From: Plenodomus lindquistii
Taxonomy: Eukaryota > Ascomycota > Dothideomycetes > Pleosporales > Leptosphaeriaceae
DNA: 64,000 nucleotides
Assembly: GCA_025504975.1 (NCBI GenBank)
Contig: JANUWI010000003.1
Coordinates: forward strand, 3,224,001 to 3,288,000
Direction of reading: 5' to 3'
The notes beneath the pieces were generated by a model. That model had not been told where the DNA came from. It did no database searches and worked only from the letters and a program-made list of their open reading frames with translations. The position numbers were made by a program, and so were the translations under genes. Of the stretch, positions 1 to 10,975 are shown piece by piece (the first letter of the stretch is position 1; every line of letters begins with the position of its first letter).

Positions 1-2522
1 TCTTCTCAATCTTGAGAGTACCTATGACGGAGTGGACCATTGGTGCAGATGCTCAGGACCTGTTTGATGCTGTGTTCAACTACTTTCCCATCACATTCCG
101 ACCACCACCAGACGATCCATATGGAATCACTGCACAGGATCTGAAAGACCGACTGAGAGACTGCATATCGTCTACCGCAGATTTTGCGCCATACGCTTTC
201 CCTGCACTGCTCGATAAGCTTGACTCGACATCCATGAACACGAAGCGAGACGTACTCTCCACTATCACAGCGTGCGTTAACGCATATGGACCACGGACAA
301 TATCACTTTACTCGATAACGCTATGGGACGCACTAAAGTTTGAAATACTTAACGTGCAAGAGGAGGACCTGGCCAAGGAAGCGTTGACAGGGCTTGCTGC
401 AATCGCGAGAACATTATCAGAAGGAACGCCAGGGTCACTGAACGCATACCTAAAACCGATCATCAAGGAATGTAATGAACATCTTGAGGACGCTCCCACA
501 AAGCAATCGCAAGCTGCAGCAAGAATACTACACAGCATTGCTGATGTGTCCCCTGAGGTTACGAACCTACTTCTGGCAGGGGTCCTCCCAACTCTTTTTC
601 TACTTTTCCAAACTGCAGAGACCATGGCTAAACGCCGAGGCTTACTTGAGGTCCTTGTCCAGCTCGTCCGAGCGAATATCGATGTCTACGGCGATTGGAG
701 AACAACAGGACCTGGCGGAGCGAAAGCTGATGACAATGCGCTCGCACCTTTCCGCGATCAGGCGCTAGAGGTCATGATGAACGGACTCGAAACCGCTCCC
801 AGCAAGGAAGTGTCTTTCCGTCTGGTGTGTCTCGATGGATTGATTCAGCTATCGAAGGCACGGCAACTGTTGAGCGACGAGGACGAGGGCAGGATCATCC
901 AGCTATTACACTCGATAGTCATACACGAGGACTCTTACGGCAATGACGAAGTCAAGGAGGCAGCCATCAACGGTATTGTCGACATCGCCCATCAAAAACC
1001 CCAAGTTGTCGTGGAGAAAGCATTCCCAGCATTCCTGGCTCAACTACCAGATACTGATGCAGATGGCTCACAAAGCTACACAACTGTTTTGGAGGCTTTC
1101 GCAAAGTTGGCAAGCGAGGAGCAGGTGTTCGACACCGTCATACTAAGGCTCAAGAACAAATTCAGCGCAGCAGTCTCACAGGGGGCTTCCTCAACATACA
1201 TCGTCGCACTGCTATCTGCAATGCTTTACGCGCTCAAAAAGGGTGAAAACAAATTATCGCAAGGATCCGAGGCTTCCTCGTACTACCAGGACATTGCGCT
1301 TCCTCTAATCCAGCGCGTATCCAGCTCAGACGTGTCACATCCAGCGGCATTCAACGACGACACAACCCTCGATCTCGTCGGTCGCATCTGTAATCTTATC
1401 ATTCGCTCGCAATCAGCAGAGGAACAGAGGACAGTCGCCACAGAATTGTACGCGCTCTTCCGCGGCACACCACAGACAGACCTTCCTCCCTTCAATCAAA
1501 ACGTCGCACCGGAAGTTCAAAAGACTATGATTGTGTCAACACACCTCCTCGCCTCTATGCGTAAAGAGACACCTCTCCCCTGTGACCTTCAAGAGTTGGT
1601 CTCAACCCTCGTATCGTACGCTCAACAACCTTCGATCTCTACGTCCATCCGCTCAACCACCCTGCGCCAGATCTCCCTCACCATTAACAAATTCTACACA
1701 TCCTCCGCGCTCAAGACATGCATGGATCCCCTCATCGCCACATACGACCTTCTCAATCCTGACAAACTCGATCCGGCACGAATAAGGATAATCTTTGCTT
1801 GTATCAAGGCCATTGTTTTACGCAGCAGCCCCGCCCTTAATACGCTTTACCCACAGCTGCTCTCCCTCCTATCCCATCCTACATATGGCAGCACTGTTGC
1901 CCAAGGCTTCCAAACTCTACTCCAACCAGACGATTTGCTTACGAAAGCCAATCATTGCCACATACTTGGCCTCCACAAGCACAAGACGTTCGCGCTATTA
2001 GTACCAAGCATAGTCGCAGCGTTCAAGCAGGCAGATCCCTCCACAAAGGGTAACTATCTCATCGCGCTAAGTGGTGCTTTGATGTACATGCCCTTTGAAA
2101 TTGTCGTCCAAGACGTCGGACAACTCACAACCCTCCTTCTGCAATCTCTCGACCTGTCCGGCCCGGAGACCGTACATGTCAAAGAAGCCGCCATCGGCAC
2201 ACTCACATCTACTCTCAGCGAGAAGCCCAAGGTACTAGAAGAACACGCCGGATCCCTTATTACTCGGCTACTAGCCAACTGTACGACGGTGGGAAAAAAG
2301 GACAAGGGGGCGAGGCTACCGCCACCAGGTGTTAGGATCGCAAGTCTGAAGTGTTTGAGGCTTGTGGCGGAGAAGTTTGGAGAAGATGTTGTGGGGAGGT
2401 ACAGGAGGGAGGTTGTGAGGCGGTTGATCGGGGCTTTGGATGATGGAAAGAGAGGGGTAAGAGGAGAGGCAGTGAGGTGTAGGGGGAAGTGGTTGGAGGG
2501 GGGTGAGGAGGATGACGAATAG
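1..2522 (+). CDS. MMS19: MMS19/Met18 homologue, 5'-truncated by window edge
   Basis: HEAT-repeat scaffold of the cytosolic iron-sulfur assembly targeting complex, which delivers Fe-S clusters to nuclear enzymes such as DNA polymerases and XPD-type helicases. The frame is open from base 3 to a TAG at 2520-2522 without an intron, giving about 840 residues. The family is usually about 1000 residues or more, so roughly the N-terminal fifth lies outside the window; the first in-window ATG (24) is not the true start. The family signature FPITFRPPPDDPYGIT sits near residue 30 of the visible part, followed by helical repeats to the end. The C-terminus is Arg/Gly/Glu-rich. It converges with RPF2 (217 bp between stops). 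Identification is by recognition of the signature and the helical-repeat layout. Confidence 0.9.
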   Translation, partial: FSILRVPMTEWTIGADAQDLFDAVFNYFPITFRPPPDDPYGITAQDLKDRLRDCISSTADFAPYAFPALLDKLDSTSMNTKRDVLSTITACVNAYGPRTISLYSITLWDALKFEILNVQEEDLAKEALTGLAAIARTLSEGTPGSLNAYLKPIIKECNEHLEDAPTKQSQAAARILHSIADVSPEVTNLLLAGVLPTLFLLFQTAETMAKRRGLLEVLVQLVRANIDVYGDWRTTGPGGAKADDNALAPFRDQALEVMMNGLETAPSKEVSFRLVCLDGLIQLSKARQLLSDEDEGRIIQLLHSIVIHEDSYGNDEVKEAAINGIVDIAHQKPQVVVEKAFPAFLAQLPDTDADGSQSYTTVLEAFAKLASEEQVFDTVILRLKNKFSAAVSQGASSTYIVALLSAMLYALKKGENKLSQGSEASSYYQDIALPLIQRVSSSDVSHPAAFNDDTTLDLVGRICNLIIRSQSAEEQRTVATELYALFRGTPQTDLPPFNQNVAPEVQKTMIVSTHLLASMRKETPLPCDLQELVSTLVSYAQQPSISTSIRSTTLRQISLTINKFYTSSALKTCMDPLIATYDLLNPDKLDPARIRIIFACIKAIVLRSSPALNTLYPQLLSLLSHPTYGSTVAQGFQTLLQPDDLLTKANHCHILGLHKHKTFALLVPSIVAAFKQADPSTKGNYLIALSGALMYMPFEIVVQDVGQLTTLLLQSLDLSGPETVHVKEAAIGTLTSTLSEKPKVLEEHAGSLITRLLANCTTVGKKDKGARLPPPGVRIASLKCLRLVAEKFGEDVVGRYRREVVRRLIGALDDGKRGVRGEAVRCRGKWLEGGEEDDE

Positions 2523-2738
2523 TCGTGCAGATGCATGATATTGGAAAGACGTATAGCGAGCGCTATGATCTCATGAATGCAGAACAATAGAAGACTCAAT
2601 GGTGGATCCATGTAATGACAAGCTCAATTTGTTGATGTGACATTGAATAGCTAGGTGGTATGAATCTCTCCTCACAGAAAACGCCAGGTATGTCCCAAAC
2701 GCCAACCCATGCACGCTCTTCACTTTTCTGCTTCCATC

Positions 2739-3761
2739 TCAGACTCTCGCCTTCTTAGGCGTCGCCTCCTCTTCACTCGCCTCATCCTCAAGACCAACCT
2801 CCTCATCAGCCTCGCCCCTCGCGCGCTTCAACCCCTTCATCTTCCTGCTCTGTAGCGTACTCAGGTCCTGCTTGCCCACATGAATTTTACCCGTCTTATC
2901 ACCCATAACGTCCGTGTCAATGTTCTTCTTGGTCCTCTGTTCAGTACCCTTTGGTTTCTTCAGCGCCTGCTTCATCATATCCGGGTCTGGGAACATTTCC
3001 CTTCCGACGCTGAAGTCAATGCGCGGTCCCATCTCCTCGACTTCGATGCGCGGCAGCTTCTGCCCACTGCGCTTGGTACGCAGCAGGTAGAAGCGCAGTT
3101 TTATCTCTGGATTGGGCAGCGCATCGGTGGGTTCGACGGCGGAAATGGAGATTAGGTACTGGAGACCCTCAACGTCGACTTCGGTAGCGTCTTGGCCCTT
3201 GAAGAGGTCGATGAGGAGGGATTTGGCGAGTGTGTATTTGGATTGTGTGGGGTCTTCGAAGACGGTGCCGTGGAAGCTTATCAAGGGCTTCAGGCCGATG
3301 GACGGCTTCTTGTTCTTGAATTGTTGCAGCGTGCGGAATGTCTCGGGGTTGATGTAGAGCTCGAGCATATCAAGCATCTTGTGGGAGAATGTGCGCGCGA
3401 TGGTGAGGCAGTGTGGCCGCTTCTTCGAGTGCAGGCTGAGAACGACGAGGGAAGTGTCATTTTTCAGGCTGAAGAACTCGAGAGATGAGGCATCGTCGAA
3501 GGGGTGGATGTCGTTCTTCTTGGTGAAGCGCTCGATAAAGGGGCGCTTGAGGGTGCAGAGGTCTGCGACGGCGAGCTTGAGGATTTGAGAGGTTTTTTGG
3601 CCCGTGACGAAGAGGGTTGTTTTTGGGTTTTCGGTCTGTTGGGGTTCGCGCTTTGCGAGAGCGCGTTTGGCGCGGGCGTTCTTTGGTTTCCTGAGGGAGG
3701 AGTTAGTATCGCGATCGGGTCGGTTGCGGTTGCAGAGCTGTACATACGCTGTCTTCAACAT
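2739..3761 (-). CDS. RPF2: Ribosome biogenesis protein Rpf2 (Brix domain)
   Basis: Nucleolar 60S assembly factor that with Rrs1 recruits the 5S RNP to pre-60S particles. Two exons: 3748-3761 (14 nt) and 2739-3690. The 57-nt intron (3691-3747) has a GTATGT donor and an ACTAAC branch. Splicing gives the start MLKTAKPKNARAKRALAKRE, matching the basic N-terminus expected for Rpf2; a longer frame reading through to 3947 is intronic and upstream sequence. Product is 321 aa. The Brix domain runs from about residue 28 to 230 (motif ENPKTTLFVTGQKTSQ at its start), followed by a lysine-rich tail ending in an acidic stretch and KKARV. Head-to-head with the glutaredoxin gene, 268 bp between start codons. 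Confidence 0.93.
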   Translation of the reverse strand: MLKTAYVQLCNRNRPDRDTNSSLRKPKNARAKRALAKREPQQTENPKTTLFVTGQKTSQILKLAVADLCTLKRPFIERFTKKNDIHPFDDASSLEFFSLKNDTSLVVLSLHSKKRPHCLTIARTFSHKMLDMLELYINPETFRTLQQFKNKKPSIGLKPLISFHGTVFEDPTQSKYTLAKSLLIDLFKGQDATEVDVEGLQYLISISAVEPTDALPNPEIKLRFYLLRTKRSGQKLPRIEVEEMGPRIDFSVGREMFPDPDMMKQALKKPKGTEQRTKKNIDTDVMGDKTGKIHVGKQDLSTLQSRKMKGLKRARGEADEEVGLEDEASEEEATPKKARV

Positions 3762-4029
3762 GATTGCGCGTGTTGAAGGTGATGGCTGGGGATGCTCGAA
3801 ATCTTGGCATGCAACAAAAAGTTCCCAAGCAGAGCGGAGGCGGCGGAATGATTGCCCGGCGATGATCTGATCAGTGGCGGGGCAGTTCCGCAATTCGGCG
3901 GCCTCGGAGGGGCAGCCCAGCACGTCAGACTCGACATAATCAATCAATCATCGGTGCATATCCTCTACAAGTACTCTACGCCATTCTTCACGGCCAGGCA
4001 TTCCTTCTGCCACAATACAACCACCCACC

Positions 4030-4932
4030 ATGTCGTCGATACGCGACATCTCAGACGAAGAGCACTTCCAATCCACAATCTCCTCGCTCCCGCCCTCGAC
4101 CCTCGCCGTCATCTACTTCCACGCGCCATGGGCCAAGCCCTGCGAGCAAATGTCCCTCATCCTCTCCACACTCGCCAGCACATACCCCGCCGACGCCCCC
4201 ATCGCCTTCCTCGCCCTCAACGCCGAAGACATCCCCGAAATCTCCGAGCAGTACGACGTCACATCAGTTCCCTTCGTGGTCCTGCAAAAAGATGGCAAGA
4301 CACTAGAGACCGTCTCTGGCGCCGATGCAGCACGAACACGCGCTGCCGTCGAGAAGTATGCTGGTGCAGGATCAGGAGAGGCACGATCGAGTCTGCCGCC
4401 TGCACAGACAGTCACACGGCCGCCAGTCACAAACGGTGTGAATGGCGACTCTGCGGGTAAAAACCTAGCGGGCTATGCACCAAGCGCGTCGGAACAAGGG
4501 ACTGCTCCTTCATATACGGCCGACGCAGGCGAACAAGAAACAAACAAGGAGGAGCTGTTCGCACGACTAAAGGAGTTGGTCAAGGCCGCGCCCGTCATGC
4601 TGTTCATGAAGGGTACACCGAGTGCGCCGCAGTGTGGGTTCAGTCGGCAGACTGTAGGGGTGCTGAGGGAGAAGAACATCAGATATGGCTTCTTCAATAT
4701 CCTGGCGGACGATGAGGTCAGGCAGGGCTTGAAGGAATATGCGGATTGGCCGACTTTCCCGCAGCTGTGGGTGGATGGGGAGCTGGTTGGAGGACTGGAT
4801 ATTGTGAGTACTCTGTTGTATACCATGTTGGAGGTACCGTGCCCTAACAAGAGCCAGGTCAAGGAAGAATTCGAAAACGACCCAGAGTTCCTGTCACAGT
4901 ACTCTGTCAGCACAACAAAAGCCTCGGCTTAG
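4030..4932 (+). CDS. GRX4: Monothiol glutaredoxin Grx3/Grx4 type (Trx-Grx fusion)
   Basis: Cytosolic/nuclear monothiol glutaredoxin that binds a [2Fe-2S] cluster with glutathione and signals iron status to regulators. An N-terminal thioredoxin-like domain (residues 1-110) has the degenerate active site WAKPC (34-38), lacking the first Cys of WCxxC. A linker follows, then a Grx domain from about 160 with CGFS at 192-195 and the GGLDI glutathione-site region. A 54-nt intron (4804-4857, GTGAGT donor, CCCTAAC branch, CCAG acceptor) interrupts the end of the Grx domain. It is a multiple of three with no stop, so the unspliced frame is 300 aa and the spliced product 282 aa. Removing it joins GGLDI to VKEEFEND, the expected family sequence. 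Start ATG is in a CACCATG context. Confidence 0.93.
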   Translation: MSSIRDISDEEHFQSTISSLPPSTLAVIYFHAPWAKPCEQMSLILSTLASTYPADAPIAFLALNAEDIPEISEQYDVTSVPFVVLQKDGKTLETVSGADAARTRAAVEKYAGAGSGEARSSLPPAQTVTRPPVTNGVNGDSAGKNLAGYAPSASEQGTAPSYTADAGEQETNKEELFARLKELVKAAPVMLFMKGTPSAPQCGFSRQTVGVLREKNIRYGFFNILADDEVRQGLKEYADWPTFPQLWVDGELVGGLDIVSTLLYTMLEVPCPNKSQVKEEFENDPEFLSQYSVSTTKASA

Positions 4933-5622
4933 ATTGCTAAGGTAACAATCATGTACGACTGTCCGACAATTCGTCTTCCTTCCACAAACGCTGCTGTCAG
5001 GTAACAAGTTTCATGCAAGGGCTTCAATGAGGAAGTTTCGAAAACGAACTTGTCTAGACCATGAGATGAGCGCTGGGATGACTCGAAATAGTACTATACG
5101 CATCTCTAAAGGAGACACACATACACGTTGGCTCTGTGGATCTGTTTTGATACTAATGCCTCTATTCATGAATATCATTCATGACATACGTCCAGTGTCG
5201 TTGTGTTTTGAACAATGGTCGCTTATAACATACATAGTCCCTTCAATGAATATGCCATCACTCTCTTATGAGTCGTCACGTGCTCTCTTGCTTAGGTCAT
5301 CTATATAAATCACCATTACTCTTCTTACTCTTTCTTCTGCACACTCTGCGTCATCGTGTTTCCGAAACCTCTTCTGGTGTGTGCGATGAGTTTGATCCGT
5401 CTTTGGTGCCTCAAAATCATTCCTGGACAAGCCATGGGTATCGACAGATCTGAGCTGCTTAATACCAGGTCCAAATCTCATGCCTTGAGAGTGGTTGACA
5501 GCGGAAGAATCGAAGAATAATTCAATGTGCGGACTCACTATTCACGAGATCCCGCGTACCAGCCGGATGTTTACGTGCTCGCAGCAACACTTTCAATTCA
5601 TCTCGAAACTCGCACTATCCAA
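4933..5622. other. Intergenic, no gene seen
   Basis: 3' space between the convergent glutaredoxin and dehydrogenase genes. Only short overlapping frames without family features; no RNA gene or repeat recognised. Confidence 0.6.
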
Positions 5623-6655
5623 CTATAGCTTCGTGATGCCACTCTTGATCCCTTCCAACTTCTCTACCAATTCCGTCCAGACCCTCTCCCCATCCTCTAT
5701 ACCCTCTTCACTCCTCACATACACACTGGGCTCCGCAATCTGGCAATCATGCACATACTTCCCATGGCTTTCCGCCCCGAGTCCTCCAGCATGCACCAAT
5801 GTTCTACTCCCCATCTCCGTTGTGCGCGCCAGCAGGAACCGGCCAACCTTATCCGCCAAGCCGGTTTCACGGCCAAACTCGCTGTAATAATACTGTCAGC
5901 TTTCCTCCCTCATATGCTCCGTGCGTAGAAGTAACTTACGAATGACAATACCCCGGATTCACCAGGTTGATCGACACCGGCAACTCCTCCACCCCCGCCT
6001 TTACACACCACGCCCTCACAAACAGCACTTCCAGCAACTTACTCACTTGATACCGCTCCAAAAAGTTAATCTCCTTGCCATTCACAACCTTCTCATTCAA
6101 CCGATTGAAGATACCCTCTGGCGCTTTCCTTTCCTCAAAGCTCGCCCACTCATGCACCTCGCTACTCACGATCGTGAGTGTAGGCCTAGTATCAAATTCC
6201 TTCGCTGTCTTGCGAAGTTGCGGCAGCAAAGAGAATGCAAGCAAGAAAGTCGACACCACGTTCACAGTGATGGTACTCTCATCCTGCTCAAAAACCTCCC
6301 ATTGTCCACGCGCAACACCGGCATTCAGGACAGCAACGTCCAGCCTGTCCACCTCCTTGCTCAATTTGTCAGCGAAATATAGCACAGAGGCATAGGATGA
6401 CATGTCCAATTTCATGACTTTGACGACATTTTGCCGCCCGGTGGTGGTTTCGATGTCGCTTTTCGCGGCGTTGCCTTTGTCGAGAGAGCGGACGGCTAGG
6501 ATTACAGTGCTGGCATTTAGGCGTGTGAAGTGGCGTGCTGCTTCTTTGCCCAGGCCGACATTCGAGCCTGTTATCAGGACGGTCTTGCCAGTGAAGTCTT
6601 GGCTGGGAACAGGAAGTGTGACGAACAATTGCGAGTAGAAGAATTTGCCGAGCAT
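5623..6655 (-). CDS. Short-chain dehydrogenase/reductase (retinol dehydrogenase-like)
   Basis: Classical SDR with a Rossmann fold that oxidises or reduces a carbonyl/alcohol substrate with NAD(P). Exons 5940-6655 and 5623-5881; intron 5882-5939 (58 nt, GTAAGT donor, GCTGACAG branch region, TTACAG acceptor). Lengths sum to 975 nt, 324 aa. Visible motifs: cofactor loop TGSNVGLG near residue 30, NAG motif (LNAGVA) near 110, catalytic Ser in IVSSEVHEW and the YxxxK pair in YQVSK, then NPGYCHSEFGRETG across the splice junction, which supports the intron. A hydrophobic N-terminal segment (FFYSQLFVTL) might anchor it to a membrane. Substrate cannot be told from sequence; similar fungal SDRs occur in secondary-metabolite and lipid pathways. 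Confidence 0.85.
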
Positions 6656-8627
6656 GCTGGGAGAATAGGGAAATGCTGGTTGGGCAAGGTTGGTCGTGAT
6701 CGTGGTGTTTGAGTCGTTCGGCAGCGTAGATTCTGATGTTGGTGTCGACGTTGATGCGGGGACGTCAATGTGAAGTTGCTGTTGTTGATTAGTCCTCCTT
6801 GGAGAATCAGGACGCCTTATAAAGGACCGTCCTTATCAGACCTGCCTAGATCAGACGGCGATTCAGGGTCCCAGAAGACCGAGCAAGCTGTACATTTGTC
6901 GACAAGCACAATCGGATTTTGGCACATACGAAGTAACACATTTGGGGCGCAATAAGTGGCTCTAGGCCCGTTAGGAGTCAGTATCTTGAGAGTAACAGAT
7001 GCTTTGTAAGCTTTTCTATCAGTGCCTTACGAGCTTACAAACTCGCGATACTGTGCCCTCTTGAACCAAAATCTGAGGCTAAGCCACGGGAGCTGTCTTG
7101 TCACTTTCAGCTTGGAACCCCTCTCAACTTCGTTAGGTAACTTGATAACAGAATTTTATGACGAAAGGTACTTGATTTGAGGATGTAGCATCTGAGAGAA
7201 GCAAGTTGAAATTAGAATTAGCGCACATCTGCGTATTGTATGGAAAAGCAGTTAACTCAGCATAGATGTTGTATTGTGCAAAACATTCCTGCGCATACCC
7301 TTGCACTTGCACTATTCCGTCGTTATGTGATGATTTGCGGGCGGGTAAGGTTGTCCCGACTCCCGCCTCGCCTAGCGCAAGATGACGTGCATATCCATGA
7401 AAAGGTCTTGAGTAACTGAAGCGGGATGAGCATGGCTGTGGATACAATCTTGAGAACGAACCAGGATACGACCAACGACAAGCATCATCGACGTTGTCAT
7501 TATAAAAGCCTGATATAAATAACACGCCCGTGACTGCTCACGCACCGACACACGTAACGTACTAGCCCTCTCTGGTAGTGGTGTATATATAGATAACGTG
7601 CACGTACTTTAATCACGTGTATCTATCACGTGCTCTCTCGCTCAACATCTTAGAGGCTGCGTTGTGATTGTCGCTCAAAGTAGGGTAACGATGATAGGCT
7701 TAGTGTGTTATTTATCGTTAGCTATGTTAGCTGCCCAACAAAACGCATGCTGCTGTTATTTACCCGTTAGTTATTATAAAGAACGACGGGGCGCTATGCC
7801 TGGTTATCACCACTGTGTCTTTGTCAGTACGAATCGGCCAGGACCCCAACTCCGACGCCTCGCCAAACCCACATCGCAGTGTTTCACAATGACAAAACAT
7901 ACTATGTAGCGGTATCCATGCCCGTAATCTACATTCCACCAGGCAGGCTACGACAATTCTTTTGCGCGGTTAAATATGCCACTTCCATGCTCCTTGGCTA
8001 AGTACTTTAAATGGACGTCGAGCGACAGCCTCGATCCTCCGTTGTAGTAGTTTGTTTACTCATCAGCATGGGCATGGGACTGGATGTTAAGATCTGCTAT
8101 AGCCACGCGGCCTGTGTTGTGAATGTATTCTCCATAGGAGGGTCTTTCGCCGTATTTTGCTGCCGTATACTTCCGAACGAGTACGAAGTGTCTTTGGGAA
8201 CAGCGTGGACGAGGAAATCATGCAATCACCATTCAGCCCTATCCGTACGTTGCAGGACTATATGTACTAGCTAAGCTAAGCTAGAGAGTATGTGCAAGCA
8301 ATATTCAACGCCAATGTCCAACTATGCATCCCAAGCCTTCCCATCGATCGTGTTATGCTCTCAAGACCCAACTTTTATCGCCTACAGATGGAACAAATTA
8401 GTGTACATCGAAGCTGCACTGCTTCTTTACAATCGCAGCCTCTCAGAGGAGACACAACCGATTGGCGTTTTTGAACTCAAATAGAAATCGCCGAGGAGGA
8501 ACCCTTGTAGCAGTCGCCATGTTTTCTCTTCACATCAACAAAAATGTTCACACGCCCCTGAAAGCGTGGACAAATCGGCCCAAGATTCGAAGCAACAATA
8601 TCGCTCTCAACAATGCTGTAAGAACGT
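6656..8627. other. Long intergenic region, no gene supported
   Basis: About 2 kb between the SDR start and the U2AF stop. Several frames up to 130 codons (e.g. 7133-7525 minus) show no domain, signal peptide or plausible splice structure. 7540-7640 has AT-rich sequence with two CACGTG palindromes (7614-7619, 7627-7632). Probably SDR promoter plus decayed non-coding DNA. Confidence 0.5.
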
Positions 8628-10628
8628 CTACCAAGCATCAACATCAAATCCTTCCTCCGAGAACTCGGTCGCAACGACGGTCCTCCTCGAAAATTGACGG
8701 CCAGCGAGCGCCTTGATAGCCTTTTGCGCCGATTCGGTGTCCTGGTATTTGATATAGATTTTGCCAACACCGAGGTTGACGCGTGCACCTGCAGGACGGG
8801 GAATCTTGGTTTCGACGATGGGGCCGTATTTTCCGCATTCTTCTTCGATGTCTTCCTTGATTTCTGTTTGGTCATGTCAGGATTGTACAAGCGTAGATGG
8901 GAAAGGCAGAGGCAGATGGCGTGGCATGAAAGGGGGAGGAGTCTTGGGGCTGAAATACCTTCATACTCTTCATCGTTGATCAACTCGTCCGAAGTGACCA
9001 TGTTCATGAGGCAGATGACACGACTATGTTCATGGTTCTCGGCTGCGCTTGCTCCAGCGAGCATGGAAATAGCACCAACACCGCCGTCAAGACCGGTGGT
9101 CTGTTGCAGACCGACAGTAGCGCGGGAGACCTTTAGGTTGCCGTCGCCGAGGGGGATGTCGTTCAGGCCTTCAATGACAGCATCGACAATCTCGTTGTCT
9201 GCATACTCGCAGAAAGCGATACCCTATATATACGTTAGCAAAGACGTCCACGAGCAACAGTACTACACTTACGCGGTGCTGGTCGGTGCTTGTGTCCTTG
9301 ACAAGAATAAAAGCCTTGAGCTTGCCCATGGTTCCAACGAGCTCGCGCACTTGCTCCTCCTCAATGTAGGTGGGAATGTTCACGATACTGAGCTTATTGG
9401 GGCTATCCTTGACAACACTCGAGATTTCGTCACCAGGATAGGCGTTCTCATCGGCCGAAGGAGTAATGTAATCCTTGGGTCTGCGGATAGACAGACCCGA
9501 TCGGTCGGGGCCTCCAGCCTCGTCGCGCATAGAAATTCCATTCATGGCGAGGGCTACAGTCGCATCTTCGGCTGTCTTGAACTCGAGAGCGGCGTACTCC
9601 TTGCTAGTCGCAATGTGGGCGGACAAGCAGGGATCGCGGCCAGAAACAACATTCAAGCCGTTCAGCTGCAAGTTGAAAAACTCCATGAGCTCCTCGGAAC
9701 TGACGCCGGACGGTAGGTTGTGCACGTAAAGACGCTTTGATTGTTTCGCGGCAGATGTGGCAAGCGCGGCGGAGGAAGCTGTTCCAGTGGAAGGGGTCAT
9801 GAAAGCAGCCAGCTTGGACGGGTCCATGGGCGCAGCGCGCGGGGCTCCGGGAAGAGGGAACATGCCAGACAACTTGGCCTGCTCGGCGGTAATGGCTTCG
9901 TAGCCAGCGGGCTTGATGTCCCATTGTGTCATACGGCGAGGGCGCTCCAGAATGCTGACGAAGCTGGTGAGATCTGGCGTGGCCTCGCGAGGCTTGTTGA
10001 AAGGCGGCGATTCTTCCTTCTGCTGCCTGCCCCTGTCGCGTCCACCGCCGCCGAATCCACCGTCACGTCCACCACGGCCGCCTCCACGGCCGCCGCCTTC
10101 GAAGCGGTCGCCACCTCGCTCACCGCGGTCAGCTCTGTCCCGACGAGGAGGGCGGTCGTCGTCGCGGTCACGGTCTCCCCCACGAGGGCGGTCCCGTCTC
10201 GAGTACGAATCGCCCCAATCACGGCCACCCGCGCCACGCTCGCCACCTGCGCGCTCTGCACCGCGGTCATCGCGCCTCTCGCGGCGGGCGTATGTGTCTT
10301 CGCGCTCACGCTCGCGGTAGTCGCGGCTCGACGAGTACGTGTCAACCTCGTAGTCGCGACGCGAACCTCCGCCTCCGCCGTGGCGAGGGGAGCGCGAGCG
10401 GCGCCGGCGGCGGTCGCGGTCGCCGCGGTCGCGCGTGTCGTCACGTGAAGACTACTGGGTCAGTACAAGATGCAGTGTGATGGGAGGGAGGTGCGCTCAC
10501 GTATGCTCGCGATGCACTTGAGCGACCCCCGTCTGCGTATGTTAGTCAGTCATCTTGGGGAGCTATACACTAGTCAGTGCGTGTACTGAGCTGCTGCGCT
10601 TACCTCGGGAATAGCTGTCGCCGTTCAT
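8628..10628 (-). CDS. U2AF2: U2AF large subunit splicing factor
   Basis: Large subunit of U2 snRNP auxiliary factor, which binds the polypyrimidine tract near the 3' splice site. Five exons: 10604-10628, 10501-10532, 9273-10451, 8959-9223, 8628-8863. They sum to 1737 nt, 578 aa. Introns of 71, 49, 49 and 95 nt all show GT...AG. The first two exons encode only about 19 residues, followed by a long RS/RD/RGG-rich region; then the SF1/linker motif RRMTQWDIKPAGYE, RRM1 (RLYVHNLPSG... AALEFKTAED), RRM2 (LSIVNIPTYI... GIAFCEYAD) and the C-terminal UHM-type RRM3 ending GFDVDAW. The acceptor of intron 2 must be the TAG at 10452, because the upstream CAG would put a stop in frame. Divergent from OGG1. 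Confidence 0.92.
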
Positions 10629-10975
10629 GCTCGGCGAGGGAGAGGGCTGTGGCTAGGGTTGGAGCTGTCGCGCGGTGTGTGCAGGGTTGCAGGGGCAGGG
10701 GCAGGTGCGATGGCTCGAGAAGCTGCGATTAGCAGATGTAGATCAAGGCGAGATTGACGAAGAGACCACAAGCGGCTGTCCGGGCATTAGGACGCGATGC
10801 TTGGGCGATGGTGGGCGTGCAGGCGCGCAAAACGTGTGGTGAGAAAGTCGACGCTTCCCTAGCGTTGCTTGGCGTGACTGCCCCTGCTGCGGGCCAGATG
10901 CACGGGTGCAGACACTGCGACATTCACTCGCGTCGAGGGCGAATTGACTCGTCTGGTGTTGCTTTGCGTGTCATC
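10629..10975. promoter_or_regulatory. Shared promoter region of U2AF and OGG1
   Basis: The two start codons are 347 bp apart and face away from each other, so this stretch must hold both promoters. No TATA box is evident; it is GC-rich with a GGGGCAGGGGCAGG tract near 10690. An open frame from 10754 runs into OGG1 but the upstream part has no glycosylase features. Confidence 0.5.

Noticed and set aside
3762..3947. Upstream extension of RPF2
   Set aside because: The spliced start at 3761 restores the basic Rpf2 N-terminus; the extension is promoter sequence.
7133..7525. 130-codon minus-strand frame
   Set aside because: No domain, signal peptide or splice support, and the sequence is AT-rich non-coding in character.
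10754..10975. N-terminal extension of OGG1
   Set aside because: Conserved OGG1 sequence starts at MALRAAEWHKLP; the extension has no family match and lies in a divergent promoter.
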